The position numbers were made by a program, and so were the translations under genes. From the NCBI RefSeq assembly GCF_018785245.1, contig NZ_WQPL01000019.1, forward strand, positions 186,001 through 250,000: DNA of 64,000 bases, given 5' to 3'. The DNA comes from Collinsella aerofaciens (GTDB taxonomy: Bacteria; Actinomycetota; Coriobacteriia; Coriobacteriales; Coriobacteriaceae). The notes beneath the pieces are model-generated. The model made no database searches. It saw only the letters and a program-made list of their open reading frames with translations, and was not told the DNA's origin. Of this stretch, positions 45,460 through 55,294 are shown one piece after another. Each line of letters begins with the position of its first letter. Position 1 is the first letter of the stretch.

Positions 45460-46830
45460 GTGGCAGACAAGAAGGAACTGGCCGCTCGTGTCCTCGAGCT
45501 CGTGGGCGGCGCCGATAACGTTGTTATGGCAACGCACTGCATTACAAGGCTCAGATTCAACCTGAAGGACGATAGCAAGGCAGACCTGGAGGCCCTTAAG
45601 ACGCTTGACGGCGCCTTGGGCGCGCAGGTTAAAGACGGGCAGTGGCAAGTTATCATCGGCGCCAGCGTGGGGTCGGTATATGACGAATTGGAGCCCATGC
45701 TAGGTGACAGGATGGGTGGCGAGGTCTCCGCCGACGCCGAGCAGCCTGAGCTCCAAAAAGGTTCGGCTCGCGTATTCGATATCATCACCGGCATCTTCTC
45801 CGCTATCATTCCCGCACTGGTGGCGGGAGGCATCGTAAAGGGCATCCTGGCTGCTATCGCGGCTTTTGGAATCGACACGGGTGCCGGCGACTTTGCGATA
45901 TTCAATATGATTTCGGATATCCCGTTCTACTTCTTGCCGTTTTTGCTGGCAATGTCTACAGCTGATAAGTTCCGGGTCAACCGTTCGCTTGCGCTTTGTG
46001 TTGCCGGATCGCTGATGTACCCGACCATTGTCAACGCTGTCGGTACGGGCGAGACGCCCCTTGCGCTGTTCGGTTTTGCGGTGCCGATTTTTAGCTACGC
46101 CGATTCCGTGTTCCCGGTTATCTTTGGCGTCATTGGCTTGTCTTTTGTATATCGCGCAATCGACAAAGTCGTGCCGGATCTTTTTAAGCTCGTTGTCGTT
46201 CCGGCGCTCTCCCTTGCTATCGTGATTCCCGTCAACCTGTTTGTGCTCGCTCCGATTGGTGCCTGGTGCGGTCTTGGTCTTGCCAACGGTATCGTTTGGC
46301 TATTCTCGACGTTAGGCCCCGTTGCCGGTTTTCTGCTGGGCTTCTTTATGCCGCTTATCGTGCTCTTCGGCATGCATCAGTCAACGAGCCCTATCCAGAT
46401 TTCCAATATCGCAACGCTTGGGTATGACTATCTGCTCCCGATCTCTTTCTGCCATAACCTCGCCGAAAGCGGTGCGTCTTTTGGTGCAGCCCTGCGCATG
46501 ACCGACGAAAAGCTCAAGTCCGCTGCAATGACGTGCGCCTTCTCAGCATTTATGGGAATTTCCGAGCCCGCCTTGTTTACCGTTCAGGTTCCTAACAGGA
46601 CTCCGCTTATCGCTGCGATGATCGCGGATGGCATTGGCGGTGCGCTTACCGTTGTTCTCGGCGCAAAGTGCTTCGGCTTTGTTATGCCCGGCATTACCTC
46701 GTTGCCCGTTTATGCCGATCCAAGCGGCAATCCCATGAACCTGATCATGATTGTCGTCTGCATCGCTTTGACTTGGGTTATCTCTGCGGCGCTCTCGTTT
46801 GCGCTCTATGGTCGTTTCGACAAAAAGTAA
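45460..46830 (+). CDS. PTS beta-glucoside-type EIIBC transporter
   Basis: 456 residues from GTG 45460, nine nt after AGGAG (GTG 45451 abuts the RBS). B-C order: the EIIB domain starts at once, with ATHCITRLRFNLKD holding Cys27, followed by a short linker and EIIC with about ten helices (IFSAIIPALVAGGIVKGIL, LFGMHQSTSPIQISN, MGISEPALFTV). This is the BglF/BglP arrangement without the C-terminal EIIA domain that many members carry. Phosphate must come from a separate EIIA, such as the one at 30574. It imports the substrate for the GH1 enzyme. Confidence 0.92.
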   Translation: MADKKELAARVLELVGGADNVVMATHCITRLRFNLKDDSKADLEALKTLDGALGAQVKDGQWQVIIGASVGSVYDELEPMLGDRMGGEVSADAEQPELQKGSARVFDIITGIFSAIIPALVAGGIVKGILAAIAAFGIDTGAGDFAIFNMISDIPFYFLPFLLAMSTADKFRVNRSLALCVAGSLMYPTIVNAVGTGETPLALFGFAVPIFSYADSVFPVIFGVIGLSFVYRAIDKVVPDLFKLVVVPALSLAIVIPVNLFVLAPIGAWCGLGLANGIVWLFSTLGPVAGFLLGFFMPLIVLFGMHQSTSPIQISNIATLGYDYLLPISFCHNLAESGASFGAALRMTDEKLKSAAMTCAFSAFMGISEPALFTVQVPNRTPLIAAMIADGIGGALTVVLGAKCFGFVMPGITSLPVYADPSGNPMNLIMIVVCIALTWVISAALSFALYGRFDKK

Positions 46831-46859
46831 CGACGTTTTGAGATAGACAATACTAATCG

Positions 46860-46907
46860 GCCGCTCGCCGGGGAATCGTTCTGCGACGCCCCGGCGAGCG
46901 GCATTTT
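46860..46907 (+). terminator. Terminator after the beta-glucoside operon
   Basis: GCCGCTCGCCGGGG (46860-46873) pairs perfectly with CCCCGGCGAGCGGC (46889-46902), followed by ATTTTATT. Confidence 0.9.
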
Positions 46908-46956
46908 ATTGGTGGGGCGTGTCGTGTCGCCAACGGCGGCATGCCGCCTCGCCGCG

Positions 46957-49098
46957 CTAGTTGCGGCGACCGCCTCCGTTGGCGCCCTGTCGTCCCTGGG
47001 CCGCGCGGTTGCGGCCTGCGGTGTTCTGCGCGCGCGACATGCCGCTGTGGCCCTTGCTACCCTTGGGTCCCTTGCCGGCGGCGCCACCGTGGGCCTTGCC
47101 GCCCTTCTTGCCGGTGCCGTGCCCACCGCTGGCCGATGTCTCGCCCGGGCGTGGCGGCACGGGACGGATCAGGCAATGTTTGGTGTAGCCGATCAGGTCG
47201 CGACGGCCGGCCTTCTCCAGTGCCTCACGCACCAGCTTGTAGTTCTCGGGCTTGCGGTACTGGATGAGCGCGCGTTGCATGGCCTTCTCGCGCGGGTCGC
47301 GCGCCACATAGATCGGTTTCATGGTGCGCGGGTCCACGCCGGTGTAGTACATGCACGTCGACATGGTGGACGGTGTGGGGTAGAAGTCCTGCACCTGCTC
47401 GGGCATGTAGCCCATGTCGCGCACGGCTTCGGCAAGGTCCACGGCTTCCTTCATCGTCGAGCCGGGGTGGCTCGAGATCAGATACGGCACCACGTACTGC
47501 TTGAGTCCGTACTCGCGGTTCAAGCGTTCAAATTTACGGCAGAATGCGTCGTAGACAGCTCGGCTCGGCTTGCCCATCACGGACAGTACCGCGTCGCTCA
47601 CGTGCTCGGGCGCTACGCGCAGCTGGCCCGAGACATGGTGTTCCAGCAGCTCGCGTAAAAACTCGTCCGAGGCATCGGCCATGGTGTAGTCAAAACGGAT
47701 GCCGCTGCGCACGAAGACCTTCTTGACGCCCGGCAGCTGGCGCAGGTCGCGCAACAGCTGCGTGTAGCCGCTTTCGTCGACCACCATGTTCTTGCATACG
47801 CTCGGCCACAGACAGCGCTTGTTCTTGCACACACCGTGCTTGAGCTGCTTGTCGCAGGCGGGGCGGCTAAAGTTGGCCGTCGGTCCACCCACGTCGTTGA
47901 TGTAGCCCTTAAACTCGGGATCGCGCGTGAGCAGCTCGGCCTCGCGCATGATCGAGTCGTGGCTGCGCATCTGCAACACGCGGCCCTGGTGGAAGGTGAG
48001 CGCGCAAAACGAGCACTCGCCAAAACAGCCGCGGTTGGAGCTAATGGAAAACTTGATCTCAGCAAAGGCCGGCACGCCGCCTGCCGCGTCGTAGTCGGGA
48101 TGCCAATCGCGTGCGTAGGGGAGTTCGGCAACCTCGTCCATCTCGTCGGTGGTGAGTGTTGCCGACGGCGGGTTCTGCACCACGTACACGCTGTTGGGAT
48201 ATGGCTCTACCAGGCGATGCCCGGTGATGGGGTCCATATTCTGCTGCTGCACGTTAAAGCTGCGGGCGTAGTTGAGCTTGTCGGCGGCAAGGTCGTCCCA
48301 GCTGGGCAGCAGGTCGTAGTCGTAGACCTCGTCGAGCGAGCTGGTGCGGTAGACGGTGCCATTGATATAGGTGATCTGATCGACGGGCAGCCCCGCGTCG
48401 AGCGCGTCGGCGATCTCAACGATCGCGTGCTCGCCCATGCCGTAGATGAGGATGTCGGCGCCCGAGTCGAGCAGCACCGAGCGCTTGAGCTTGTCCTGCC
48501 AGTAGTCGTAGTGGGCCAGGCGACGCAGGCTTGCCTCGATGCCACCGATAATGATGGGGGCGTCCTTAAACGTCTGGCGGATGAGGTTGCCGTAGACCGT
48601 GACGGCGCGATTGGGACGGCGCCCCTCCTCGCCACCGGGGGTATAGGCGTCGGTGTGGCGGCGATGCTTGGTCACCGAATAGTGGTTGACCATGGAGTCC
48701 ATGTTGCCGGCACTGACGAGAAAGCCTAGGCGCGGCTCGCCGAGCACGGTGATGCTGGCGGGGTCGGTCCAGTCGGGTTGGCAGATGATGCCCACTTTGT
48801 AGCCGTGCGCGTCGAGGACGCGGCTGATGATGGCCATGCCAAAGCTGGGATGGTCCACGTAGGCGTCGCCGCAGATGTAGACAAAGTCGCACTGGTCCCA
48901 GCCGCGTGCATCCATGTCGGCTCGACTGACGGGGAGGAATTTATCGCGGCTCGGACGCCAGGGGCGGACGGGCGTCGCTTGGGAATGCTTGGTGCGGGCG
49001 ACCGTGGCCTGCGCCTTGCCGCCGCGCTTTTGCTGCTGGCCCTGTTTGCCCTGCTGACTGCGCTGGTTGTTCTGAGCGTGTTGAGGCTTTTTTGCCAC
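46957..49098 (-). CDS. YgiQ-family radical SAM protein
   Basis: 713 residues from GTG 49098, with GGGAGG 5 nt upstream; a longer frame without RBS extends 57 codons further. A Gln/Lys-rich basic N-terminus precedes FLPVSRADMDARGWDQCDFV and CGDAYVDHPSFGMAIISRVL, a B12-binding-like region. CFGECSFC is the C-x3-C-x2-C radical SAM cluster site. IIGGIEASLRRLAHYDYW, NDVGGPTANF and the C-terminal KHCLIRP are typical YgiQ (UPF0313) features. The last 55 residues are Gly/Lys/Arg-rich, probably an RNA-binding tail. The substrate of YgiQ proteins is not established. Confidence 0.9.
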   Translation of the reverse strand: MAKKPQHAQNNQRSQQGKQGQQQKRGGKAQATVARTKHSQATPVRPWRPSRDKFLPVSRADMDARGWDQCDFVYICGDAYVDHPSFGMAIISRVLDAHGYKVGIICQPDWTDPASITVLGEPRLGFLVSAGNMDSMVNHYSVTKHRRHTDAYTPGGEEGRRPNRAVTVYGNLIRQTFKDAPIIIGGIEASLRRLAHYDYWQDKLKRSVLLDSGADILIYGMGEHAIVEIADALDAGLPVDQITYINGTVYRTSSLDEVYDYDLLPSWDDLAADKLNYARSFNVQQQNMDPITGHRLVEPYPNSVYVVQNPPSATLTTDEMDEVAELPYARDWHPDYDAAGGVPAFAEIKFSISSNRGCFGECSFCALTFHQGRVLQMRSHDSIMREAELLTRDPEFKGYINDVGGPTANFSRPACDKQLKHGVCKNKRCLWPSVCKNMVVDESGYTQLLRDLRQLPGVKKVFVRSGIRFDYTMADASDEFLRELLEHHVSGQLRVAPEHVSDAVLSVMGKPSRAVYDAFCRKFERLNREYGLKQYVVPYLISSHPGSTMKEAVDLAEAVRDMGYMPEQVQDFYPTPSTMSTCMYYTGVDPRTMKPIYVARDPREKAMQRALIQYRKPENYKLVREALEKAGRRDLIGYTKHCLIRPVPPRPGETSASGGHGTGKKGGKAHGGAAGKGPKGSKGHSGMSRAQNTAGRNRAAQGRQGANGGGRRN

Positions 49099-49351
49099 GA
49101 TCCCTCCCGGTGTTTGTATGCTGCACGTAATTGTAACCAGTCTTTTTGGGACGGGGCTAAAAAGACTGGTGGAGTACACGAGCTGGCGGATCGGCGTGTC
49201 GATGCGGGTGTCGTTTGTTTCCAGACTGTGTATCCCTGTGTCGAAGGGGTCGTCTCGCGCGCACGCCATGTTGTCAATGGGTTACAGTATGAACGGCGGC
49301 TATGTTTCCGCCAACGCACGAGAGGGTCGTCAACAAGGAGGATGCACGACG

Positions 49352-50068
49352 ATGCAGCGTGCCAAACAGATATCGGAGTCCATCGAACTGGGCATTATCC
49401 TGGCGCTCGCCGGCGGCTTTATGGATGTGTATTCGTACATTGGGCGCGACCATGTTTTCGCAAACGCTCAGACGGGCAACATCCTGCTTGTGGGTGTGAG
49501 CATCTCGGAGGGCAATTGGGCACTTGCGGGGCGCTACTTCTTCCCTGTGGTGTCGTTTGCCGTGGGCATTATGCTTGCCGACCTGGTTCACGAGCGGTTT
49601 GGCAGCGTGATTCACTGGCGCCAAGTGACAGTGTTCTTTGAAGCCGTCATCTTGCTGGGCGTGAGCTTTATCCCCGGTGGCGGTTACAACCTGCTCGCCA
49701 ACTGCCTCACCTCGTTTGCCTGCGGTATGCAGGTCGAGAGCTTCCGCAAGATACACGGTCACGGCATCGCCACGACCATGTGCATCGGCAACTTGCGCAA
49801 CGCGCTGCAAAACGTGGACGATTACATCATCACCCACAGGCGCGGCTTTTTGGAAAACGGCCTGCTGTACTTTGGCGTGATCTTTACCTTTGTGTTTGGC
49901 GCCGTGTTGGGCAACTGGTGTATTGAGCGCATGGGCCTGCACGCCATCGTCGTGGCGAGCTTGCTGCTGTTTGTCGCGTTTGCCATCATGTTTATCGACC
50001 GCGAGCGCGACTTGCGCTTACGCTGGAAGGTTGCGGCCGAGGCTTGGAAAGAGGGCTGCCGAAAGTAA
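49352..50068 (+). CDS. YoaK/DUF1275-family membrane protein
   Basis: 238 residues from ATG 49352 (AAGGAGG 10 nt upstream). Six hydrophobic segments. LALAGGFMDVYSYIGRDHVF with ANAQTGNILLVGV is the DUF1275 hallmark, as is VESFRKIHGHGIATTMCIGN-L-R-NAL further on. Probably a small transporter-like protein; substrate unknown. It is divergent from the YgiQ gene and followed by a clear terminator. Confidence 0.87.
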   Translation: MQRAKQISESIELGIILALAGGFMDVYSYIGRDHVFANAQTGNILLVGVSISEGNWALAGRYFFPVVSFAVGIMLADLVHERFGSVIHWRQVTVFFEAVILLGVSFIPGGGYNLLANCLTSFACGMQVESFRKIHGHGIATTMCIGNLRNALQNVDDYIITHRRGFLENGLLYFGVIFTFVFGAVLGNWCIERMGLHAIVVASLLLFVAFAIMFIDRERDLRLRWKVAAEAWKEGCRK

Positions 50069-50071
50069 CCG

Positions 50072-50110
50072 AATGCGGCAAAGGGGCTGTCCCTTCGCCG
50101 CATTATTTTT
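50072..50110 (+). terminator. Terminator after the DUF1275 gene
   Basis: AATGCGGC and GCCGCATT with an inner AAGGG/CCCTT stem, then ATTTTTC. Confidence 0.85.
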
Positions 50111-50233
50111 CATCATCTGTTGAAACGCTTTAAATAGTTTGACGTTCTCACGCGTTTTTTGTTTCAAAAGCGTTAGGATGGGACTCATAGCGTGGGGCGT
50201 AATGGGTGCCCCGCACACGATGGGAGGCTATCA

Positions 50234-51400
50234 ATGGCTAATCGTTTCGTTCTCAATACCATCTCTTATCATGGTTCCGGCGCCATTAAGGAGATCCCCG
50301 GCGAGCTCCAGCGTCGCGGCTACAAGAAGATCTTCGTCTGCTCCGACCCCGATCTGGTCAAGTTTGGCGTTACCGCCAAGGTGACCGACGAGCTCGACGC
50401 TGCCGGCATCGCTTGGAGCCTCTACTCCGAGATTAAGCCCAACCCCACCATCCAGAACGTCAAGGACGGCGTCGAGGCCTTCAAGGCCGCCGATGCTGAC
50501 GCTATCGTGACCATCGGTGGTGGCTCCTCCATGGACACCGCCAAGGCCATCGGCATCATCATCAACAACCCCGAGTTCGCCGATGTCCGCAGCCTCGAGG
50601 GCGTTGCTCCCACTAAGAACCACGCCGTGTTCACCATCGCCGTGCCGACGACCGCCGGTACCGCCGCCGAGGTGACCATCAACTACGTCATCACCGACCC
50701 CGAGAAGGTCCGCAAGTTCGTGTGCGTCGACACCAACGACGCCCCCGAGGTTGCCGTCGTCGATCCTGACATGATGGCTTCCATGCCTGCCGGCCTGACC
50801 GCTTCCACTGGCATGGACGCTCTGACCCACGCCATCGAGGGCTACACCACCAAGGGCGCTTGGGAGCTCTCCGACATGTTCCACTTTGAGGCTATTAAGC
50901 TGATCAGCGAGAACCTGCGCGACTCTGTCGCCGAGGCCAAGTCCGGTCAGCCCGGCTCCGGCCGCGAGGGCATGGCTCTTGGCCAGTATGTCGCCGGCAT
51001 GGGCTTCTCCAATGTTGGCCTGGGCATCGACCACGCCATGGCTCACACCCTGTCCGCTCACTACGACACCCCGCACGGCGTCGCCTGCGCCATGCTGCTG
51101 CCGATTGCCATGGAGTTCAACAAGCCGGTTTGCGCCGAGCGCCTGGCCAAGGTTGCCGTTGCCATGGGCGTTGACACCACGGGCATGAGCACCGACGAGG
51201 CCGCCGACGCCGCCATCGCCGCCGTCAAGCAGCTCTCCGCCGACGTGAACATCCCACACGTCTGCGAGGCCATGAAGGCTGACGAGATCGAGGTCCTGGC
51301 CAAGGACGCCATGGCCGACGCCTGCTTCCCGGGTAACCCGCGCGAGGCGACGCTCGACGACGTCATCGAGCTCTTCAAGAAGATCTGCCCGGCTGCCTAA
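50234..51400 (+). CDS. fucO: Lactaldehyde reductase / iron-containing alcohol dehydrogenase
   Basis: 388 residues, usual for group III alcohol dehydrogenases. The NAD-binding TIGGGSSMDTAKAIGI and AVPTTAGTAAEVT come first. The Fe(II) site is made by Asp in GMDALTHAIEGYT and histidines in DHAMAHTLSAHYDTPHGVA. FucO-type enzymes reduce lactaldehyde from fucose or rhamnose breakdown to 1,2-propanediol, regenerating NAD. The gene uses very biased codons (GCC, ATC, AAC, CTG), a sign of strong expression. Monocistronic, followed by a large nested hairpin. Without other fucose genes nearby it could also be a general butanol/propanediol dehydrogenase. Confidence 0.85.
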   Translation: MANRFVLNTISYHGSGAIKEIPGELQRRGYKKIFVCSDPDLVKFGVTAKVTDELDAAGIAWSLYSEIKPNPTIQNVKDGVEAFKAADADAIVTIGGGSSMDTAKAIGIIINNPEFADVRSLEGVAPTKNHAVFTIAVPTTAGTAAEVTINYVITDPEKVRKFVCVDTNDAPEVAVVDPDMMASMPAGLTASTGMDALTHAIEGYTTKGAWELSDMFHFEAIKLISENLRDSVAEAKSGQPGSGREGMALGQYVAGMGFSNVGLGIDHAMAHTLSAHYDTPHGVACAMLLPIAMEFNKPVCAERLAKVAVAMGVDTTGMSTDEAADAAIAAVKQLSADVNIPHVCEAMKADEIEVLAKDAMADACFPGNPREATLDDVIELFKKICPAA

Positions 51401-51407
51401 CTTGGTT

Positions 51408-51537
51408 CGGCGGGCCCCTGCCCGTTAGCCCTAGAATCGTCCTCGGACATGTCGGAGGCCCCGCTGCGCACTACGTGCGGCGGGGCCTCCTTCTGTCCTG
51501 CGGAAAGATTCTGGGGCTAACGGGCAGGGGCCCGCCG
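51408..51537 (+). terminator. Large nested palindrome after fucO
   Basis: Outer arms of 31 nt (51408-51438 and 51507-51537) match fully except for one G-T pair. Inside, GGAGGCCCCGC (51454-51464) pairs with GCGGGGCCTCC (51480-51490), followed by TT. It can fold as a 130-nt RNA with a hairpin within a long stem. The inner hairpin may end transcription; the outer arms are far more than a terminator needs. Confidence 0.7.
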
Positions 51538-51656
51538 GCTCGTTATCGTGGCGGGCGCAGTTCTAGGGAGCTCGATGGGTCATCTCGCTAGGTAAAAAGA
51601 TGGTTCGCGGTGGTATTGTTGCTGTGGGCTCAATTCGATATGAAAGGGTGATTTTG

Positions 51657-52685
51657 GTGTCCAAGATGGATTCTACGCTCTCCTATATTACTGACCAGTT
51701 GAAGGCGCTTACCTCGATTGCTTCGCCTACGGGCTATACCCGTGCGGCGACTGATTATCTGATGGAGACCCTGCGCGATATGGGGTTTGGGCCTGAGCGT
51801 TCTAATAAGGGTAACGTGCTCGTTGAGCTTGGCGGCGAGGGCGAGCCGCTCGTACTGGCGAGCCATGTCGATACCCTAGGCGCCATGGTGCGTTCCATTA
51901 AGGACAATGGCCGCCTGCGCCCCACGACGCTCGGTGGGCATCAGTGGTCTACGGCCGATGGCGAGAACTGCACCGTCTACACGCGCGACGGCAATGTCTA
52001 CACGGGCGTGGTTCTTAACACCGAGCCTTCGGCGCACGTGGCCGACGAGCCGGTCAAGACCATCGAGAAGAACATGGAGATCTTGCTCGACGAGAACGTC
52101 GACAGCAAGGACGATGCGCTCGAGCTGGGTATTCAGACCGGCGACATCATCGCTATGGATCCTCGCACGACGGTGACGGAGAGCGGCTACATTAAGAGCC
52201 GCTTCCTGGATGACAAGCTATCGGCCGCCATTTTGTTGGGCTTGGCGCGTGCCGTCGCCGCTGGCGAGGTGACGCTTTCGCGTAAGGTTTCGCTGCTCTT
52301 TACCGTGTACGAGGAGGTGGGCCACGGCGGCGCCTTCGTGCCGGCCGACACGCGCGAGATGATCAGCGTTGACATGGGCTGCGTGGGCGACGACCTAGGC
52401 TGCACCGAGCACATGGTGTCGATCTGCGCCAAGGATTCGGGCGGTCCGTACAACTACGACCTGGTGACGGCGCTGTCCAATATCGCGCGCGAGCTTGAGC
52501 TCGATTACGCTATCGACGTGTATCCGCATTACGGTTCGGACGTCGAAGCCACGCTCTCTGCCGGCTACGACATTCGCCATGGTCTGATCGGCCCCGGCGT
52601 GTATGCGAGCCACAACTACGAGCGTAGCCACATGGACGGCGTGCGCAACACCTTCGAGCTCGTCCGCGCCTACGTACAGCGCTAG
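51657..52685 (+). CDS. M42-family metallopeptidase
   Basis: 342 residues from GTG 51657 (AAAGGG eight nt upstream; ATG 51666 also possible). LVLASHVDTLGAMV gives the first metal ligands, SRFLDDKLSAAILLG the bridging aspartate, FTVYEEVGHGGAF the catalytic glutamates, ISVDMGCVGDD the next ligand and ASHNYERSHMDG the last histidine. These define the dinuclear M42 aminopeptidase/deblocking peptidase family (PepA-like/TET). It trims peptides in the cytoplasm. Monocistronic, followed by an inverted GGCCTCGG repeat. Confidence 0.92.
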   Translation: MSKMDSTLSYITDQLKALTSIASPTGYTRAATDYLMETLRDMGFGPERSNKGNVLVELGGEGEPLVLASHVDTLGAMVRSIKDNGRLRPTTLGGHQWSTADGENCTVYTRDGNVYTGVVLNTEPSAHVADEPVKTIEKNMEILLDENVDSKDDALELGIQTGDIIAMDPRTTVTESGYIKSRFLDDKLSAAILLGLARAVAAGEVTLSRKVSLLFTVYEEVGHGGAFVPADTREMISVDMGCVGDDLGCTEHMVSICAKDSGGPYNYDLVTALSNIARELELDYAIDVYPHYGSDVEATLSAGYDIRHGLIGPGVYASHNYERSHMDGVRNTFELVRAYVQR

Positions 52686-52693
52686 CGATGCAG

Positions 52694-52729
52694 CGGCCTC
52701 GGCTGATACGGCAGTACCGACCGAGGCCG
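52694..52729 (+). terminator. Stem-loop after the M42 gene
   Basis: CGGCCTCGG (52694-52702) pairs with CCGAGGCCG (52721-52729), 8 nt after the stop. No T-run. Confidence 0.55.
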
Positions 52730-52738
52730 TCCTCTCTA

Positions 52739-52805
52739 AGTTGCGGTGAAATAGGGACTGTTTGGCGGTTTTAAACGCTTAAACAGTCCCTATTTCACCG
52801 CAATT
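52739..52805. repeat. 67-bp dyad repeat, copy 2
   Basis: AGTTGCGGTGAAATAGGGAC and its near complement GTCCCTATTTCACCGCAATT frame a 27-nt centre. It separates the convergent M42 and mnmA genes. Confidence 0.87.
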
Positions 52806-52821
52806 TATGAAGGGGATGGGG

Positions 52822-53922
52822 CTACTTAAGTGCGCCGGTCACCGTACCGCCGCCCAGGAGGATGTCGCCGCGATAGACTACAACGGCCTGGCCGGGGGCG
52901 ATGGCTCGTTGCGGCTCGTCAAAAGTCAGCAGCATTTGCCCGTCGGCGCCATGTGTAAGGGTTGCTGCCTGGTCCTTTTGACGGTAGCGGTACTTGGCGC
53001 CCACGTGAATGCCGCCGGCATCGAGCTCTGCCTCCATGCGGTCGGTAGGGGCGCTCCAAATCCAGTCGTTGGCCGTGAGCGCTGTGGCCGTCAGGTCTTC
53101 GGCCTCGCCCAGATGCACAATGTTGTTGGCGGCATCGACGCCCATTACGTACACGGGGTGCGCCATCGCGACGCCCAGGCCCTTGCGCTGGCCGATGGTA
53201 TAGCGCAGCGCGCCGTTATGGCGTCCGACCACGCTGCCGTCGCGCCACACAATGTCGCCCGGTGCAGCGGCATGTCCGCAGCGGCGCTCGATATAGCCCG
53301 CGTAGTCGCCGTCCGCGATAAAGCAGATATCCTCGCTTTCGGCCTTCTTGGCGTTGGCAAAGCCCTGTTCGGCGGCTATGCGGCGCACGTCGCGCTCCTT
53401 GTCCAGCCCTGCCAGCGGAAAGATCGTGCGCGATAGTCGCTCCTGCGTGAGCGAATACAAGAAGTAACTCTGGTCCTTCTTGGGGTCCTCGCCGCGGTGC
53501 AGCTGCCAGGTGCCGTCGGCCGCTTGGCTCGTTTTGGCGTAGTGACCTGTGGCGATGTAGTCGCAGCCCATATTGAGTGCCGCATCGAGCAGCGCGCCAA
53601 ACTTAATATGGCGGTTGCAGATGATGCACGGGTTGGGCGTCAGTCCTTCCTGGTAGGCGTTCACAAAGCGCTCGATCACGTTGCGGTCGAAGGTTTGCTG
53701 CAGGTCGAGCACATGGTGGGGTATCCCCAGGCGCTCGGCGACGGCTTTTGCATCGGCGATGTCGCGGTCGACTTTGCTCATGCCCGCGACGGGATCGGGC
53801 GCGGGGCAGGTGAGGCGCATGGTGGCGCCGACGCATTCGTAGCCCTGGCTTTTGAGCAGGTACGCGGTCACGCTGGAATCGACGCCGCCGCTCATGGCGA
53901 CGAGCACGCGCTTGTTGTGCAT
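52822..53922 (-). CDS. mnmA: tRNA-specific 2-thiouridylase MnmA
   Basis: 366 residues, typical size. VLVAMSGGVDSSVTAYLL is the PP-loop ATPase motif. LTPNPCIICNRHIKFG supplies the first catalytic cysteine and SEDICFIADGDYAGYIERRC the second; GQRKGLGVA is also conserved. It puts sulfur on U34 of tRNAs for Glu, Gln and Lys, which would include both tRNA acceptor families seen in this window (though these two isoacceptors have C34). cysK lies upstream on the same strand with a terminator between; the sulfur link is suggestive. Confidence 0.95.
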   Translation of the reverse strand: MHNKRVLVAMSGGVDSSVTAYLLKSQGYECVGATMRLTCPAPDPVAGMSKVDRDIADAKAVAERLGIPHHVLDLQQTFDRNVIERFVNAYQEGLTPNPCIICNRHIKFGALLDAALNMGCDYIATGHYAKTSQAADGTWQLHRGEDPKKDQSYFLYSLTQERLSRTIFPLAGLDKERDVRRIAAEQGFANAKKAESEDICFIADGDYAGYIERRCGHAAAPGDIVWRDGSVVGRHNGALRYTIGQRKGLGVAMAHPVYVMGVDAANNIVHLGEAEDLTATALTANDWIWSAPTDRMEAELDAGGIHVGAKYRYRQKDQAATLTHGADGQMLLTFDEPQRAIAPGQAVVVYRGDILLGGGTVTGALK

Positions 53923-53948
53923 GGGGAGGTTCTCCTTGGTGGCATGTG

Positions 53949-53990
53949 GCCAAAAAAGAAAAGCGGCGCGGGAGGCTGGTTCCGCGCCGC
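53949..53990 (-). terminator. Terminator after cysK
   Basis: On the minus strand GCGGCGCGG pairs with CCGCGCCGC (53990-53963), followed by TTTTCTTTTTT. A strong rho-independent terminator between cysK and mnmA. Confidence 0.9.
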
Positions 53991-54102
53991 AGACATTGTA
54001 GCAAGTTCGGACGTCTCGTGGGACACCCTGATTGGATGGGCTCAGACTGCCGGGAGAGAGGAGGCCGGCTCGTCCCTGAGCTCAACCTATGGGCGACGGG
54101 TC

Positions 54103-55041
<939 letters not shown>

Positions 55042-55105
55042 GGTGAACCTCCAAAGTGTTCAAATGACTGGATACCGTGTGGTTTTACGGTGTGTGTAGC
55101 AGCGA

Positions 55106-55126
55106 AACCCATAAACCTTATGGGTT
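55106..55126. promoter_or_regulatory. Dyad AACCCATAA-N3-TTATGGGTT, candidate Rrf2 operator
   Basis: Perfect 9-bp arms (55106-55114, 55118-55126) in the cysK leader, about 16-36 nt after the expected transcription start. Position fits a repressor roadblock. Confidence 0.55.
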
Positions 55127-55148
55127 GTTCTTTTTGCTGTTGGCAAGC

Positions 55149-55177
55149 ATAGTAGACAGTAAAGCCTAGTAACGCAA
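55149..55177 (-). promoter_or_regulatory. cysK promoter
   Basis: Minus strand TTGCGT (55177-55172), 17-nt spacer, TACTAT (55154-55149). Confidence 0.6.
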
Positions 55178-55230
55178 TAGGAAATAGAAGATTATTACGA
55201 GGCGATTAACCAGCTTGACGGGAATAGGTA

Positions 55231-55258
55231 TTTTCAAAGCCAATTTTTCGGCTAGAAT
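55231..55258 (+). promoter_or_regulatory. Possible promoter of the Rrf2 gene
   Basis: TTTTCA (55231-55236), 16-nt spacer and TAGAAT (55253-55258), 37 nt before the ATG. Confidence 0.4.
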
Positions 55259-55294
55259 TTCAACGGACTAAAAGACCGAAAGGCAGCACTATAT

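Noticed and set aside
50111-50233. cre-like site before fucO (TTGAAACGCTTTAA)
   Set aside because: It resembles LacI/CcpA operators, but the spacing of the CG centre does not fit the cre consensus and only one half matches well.
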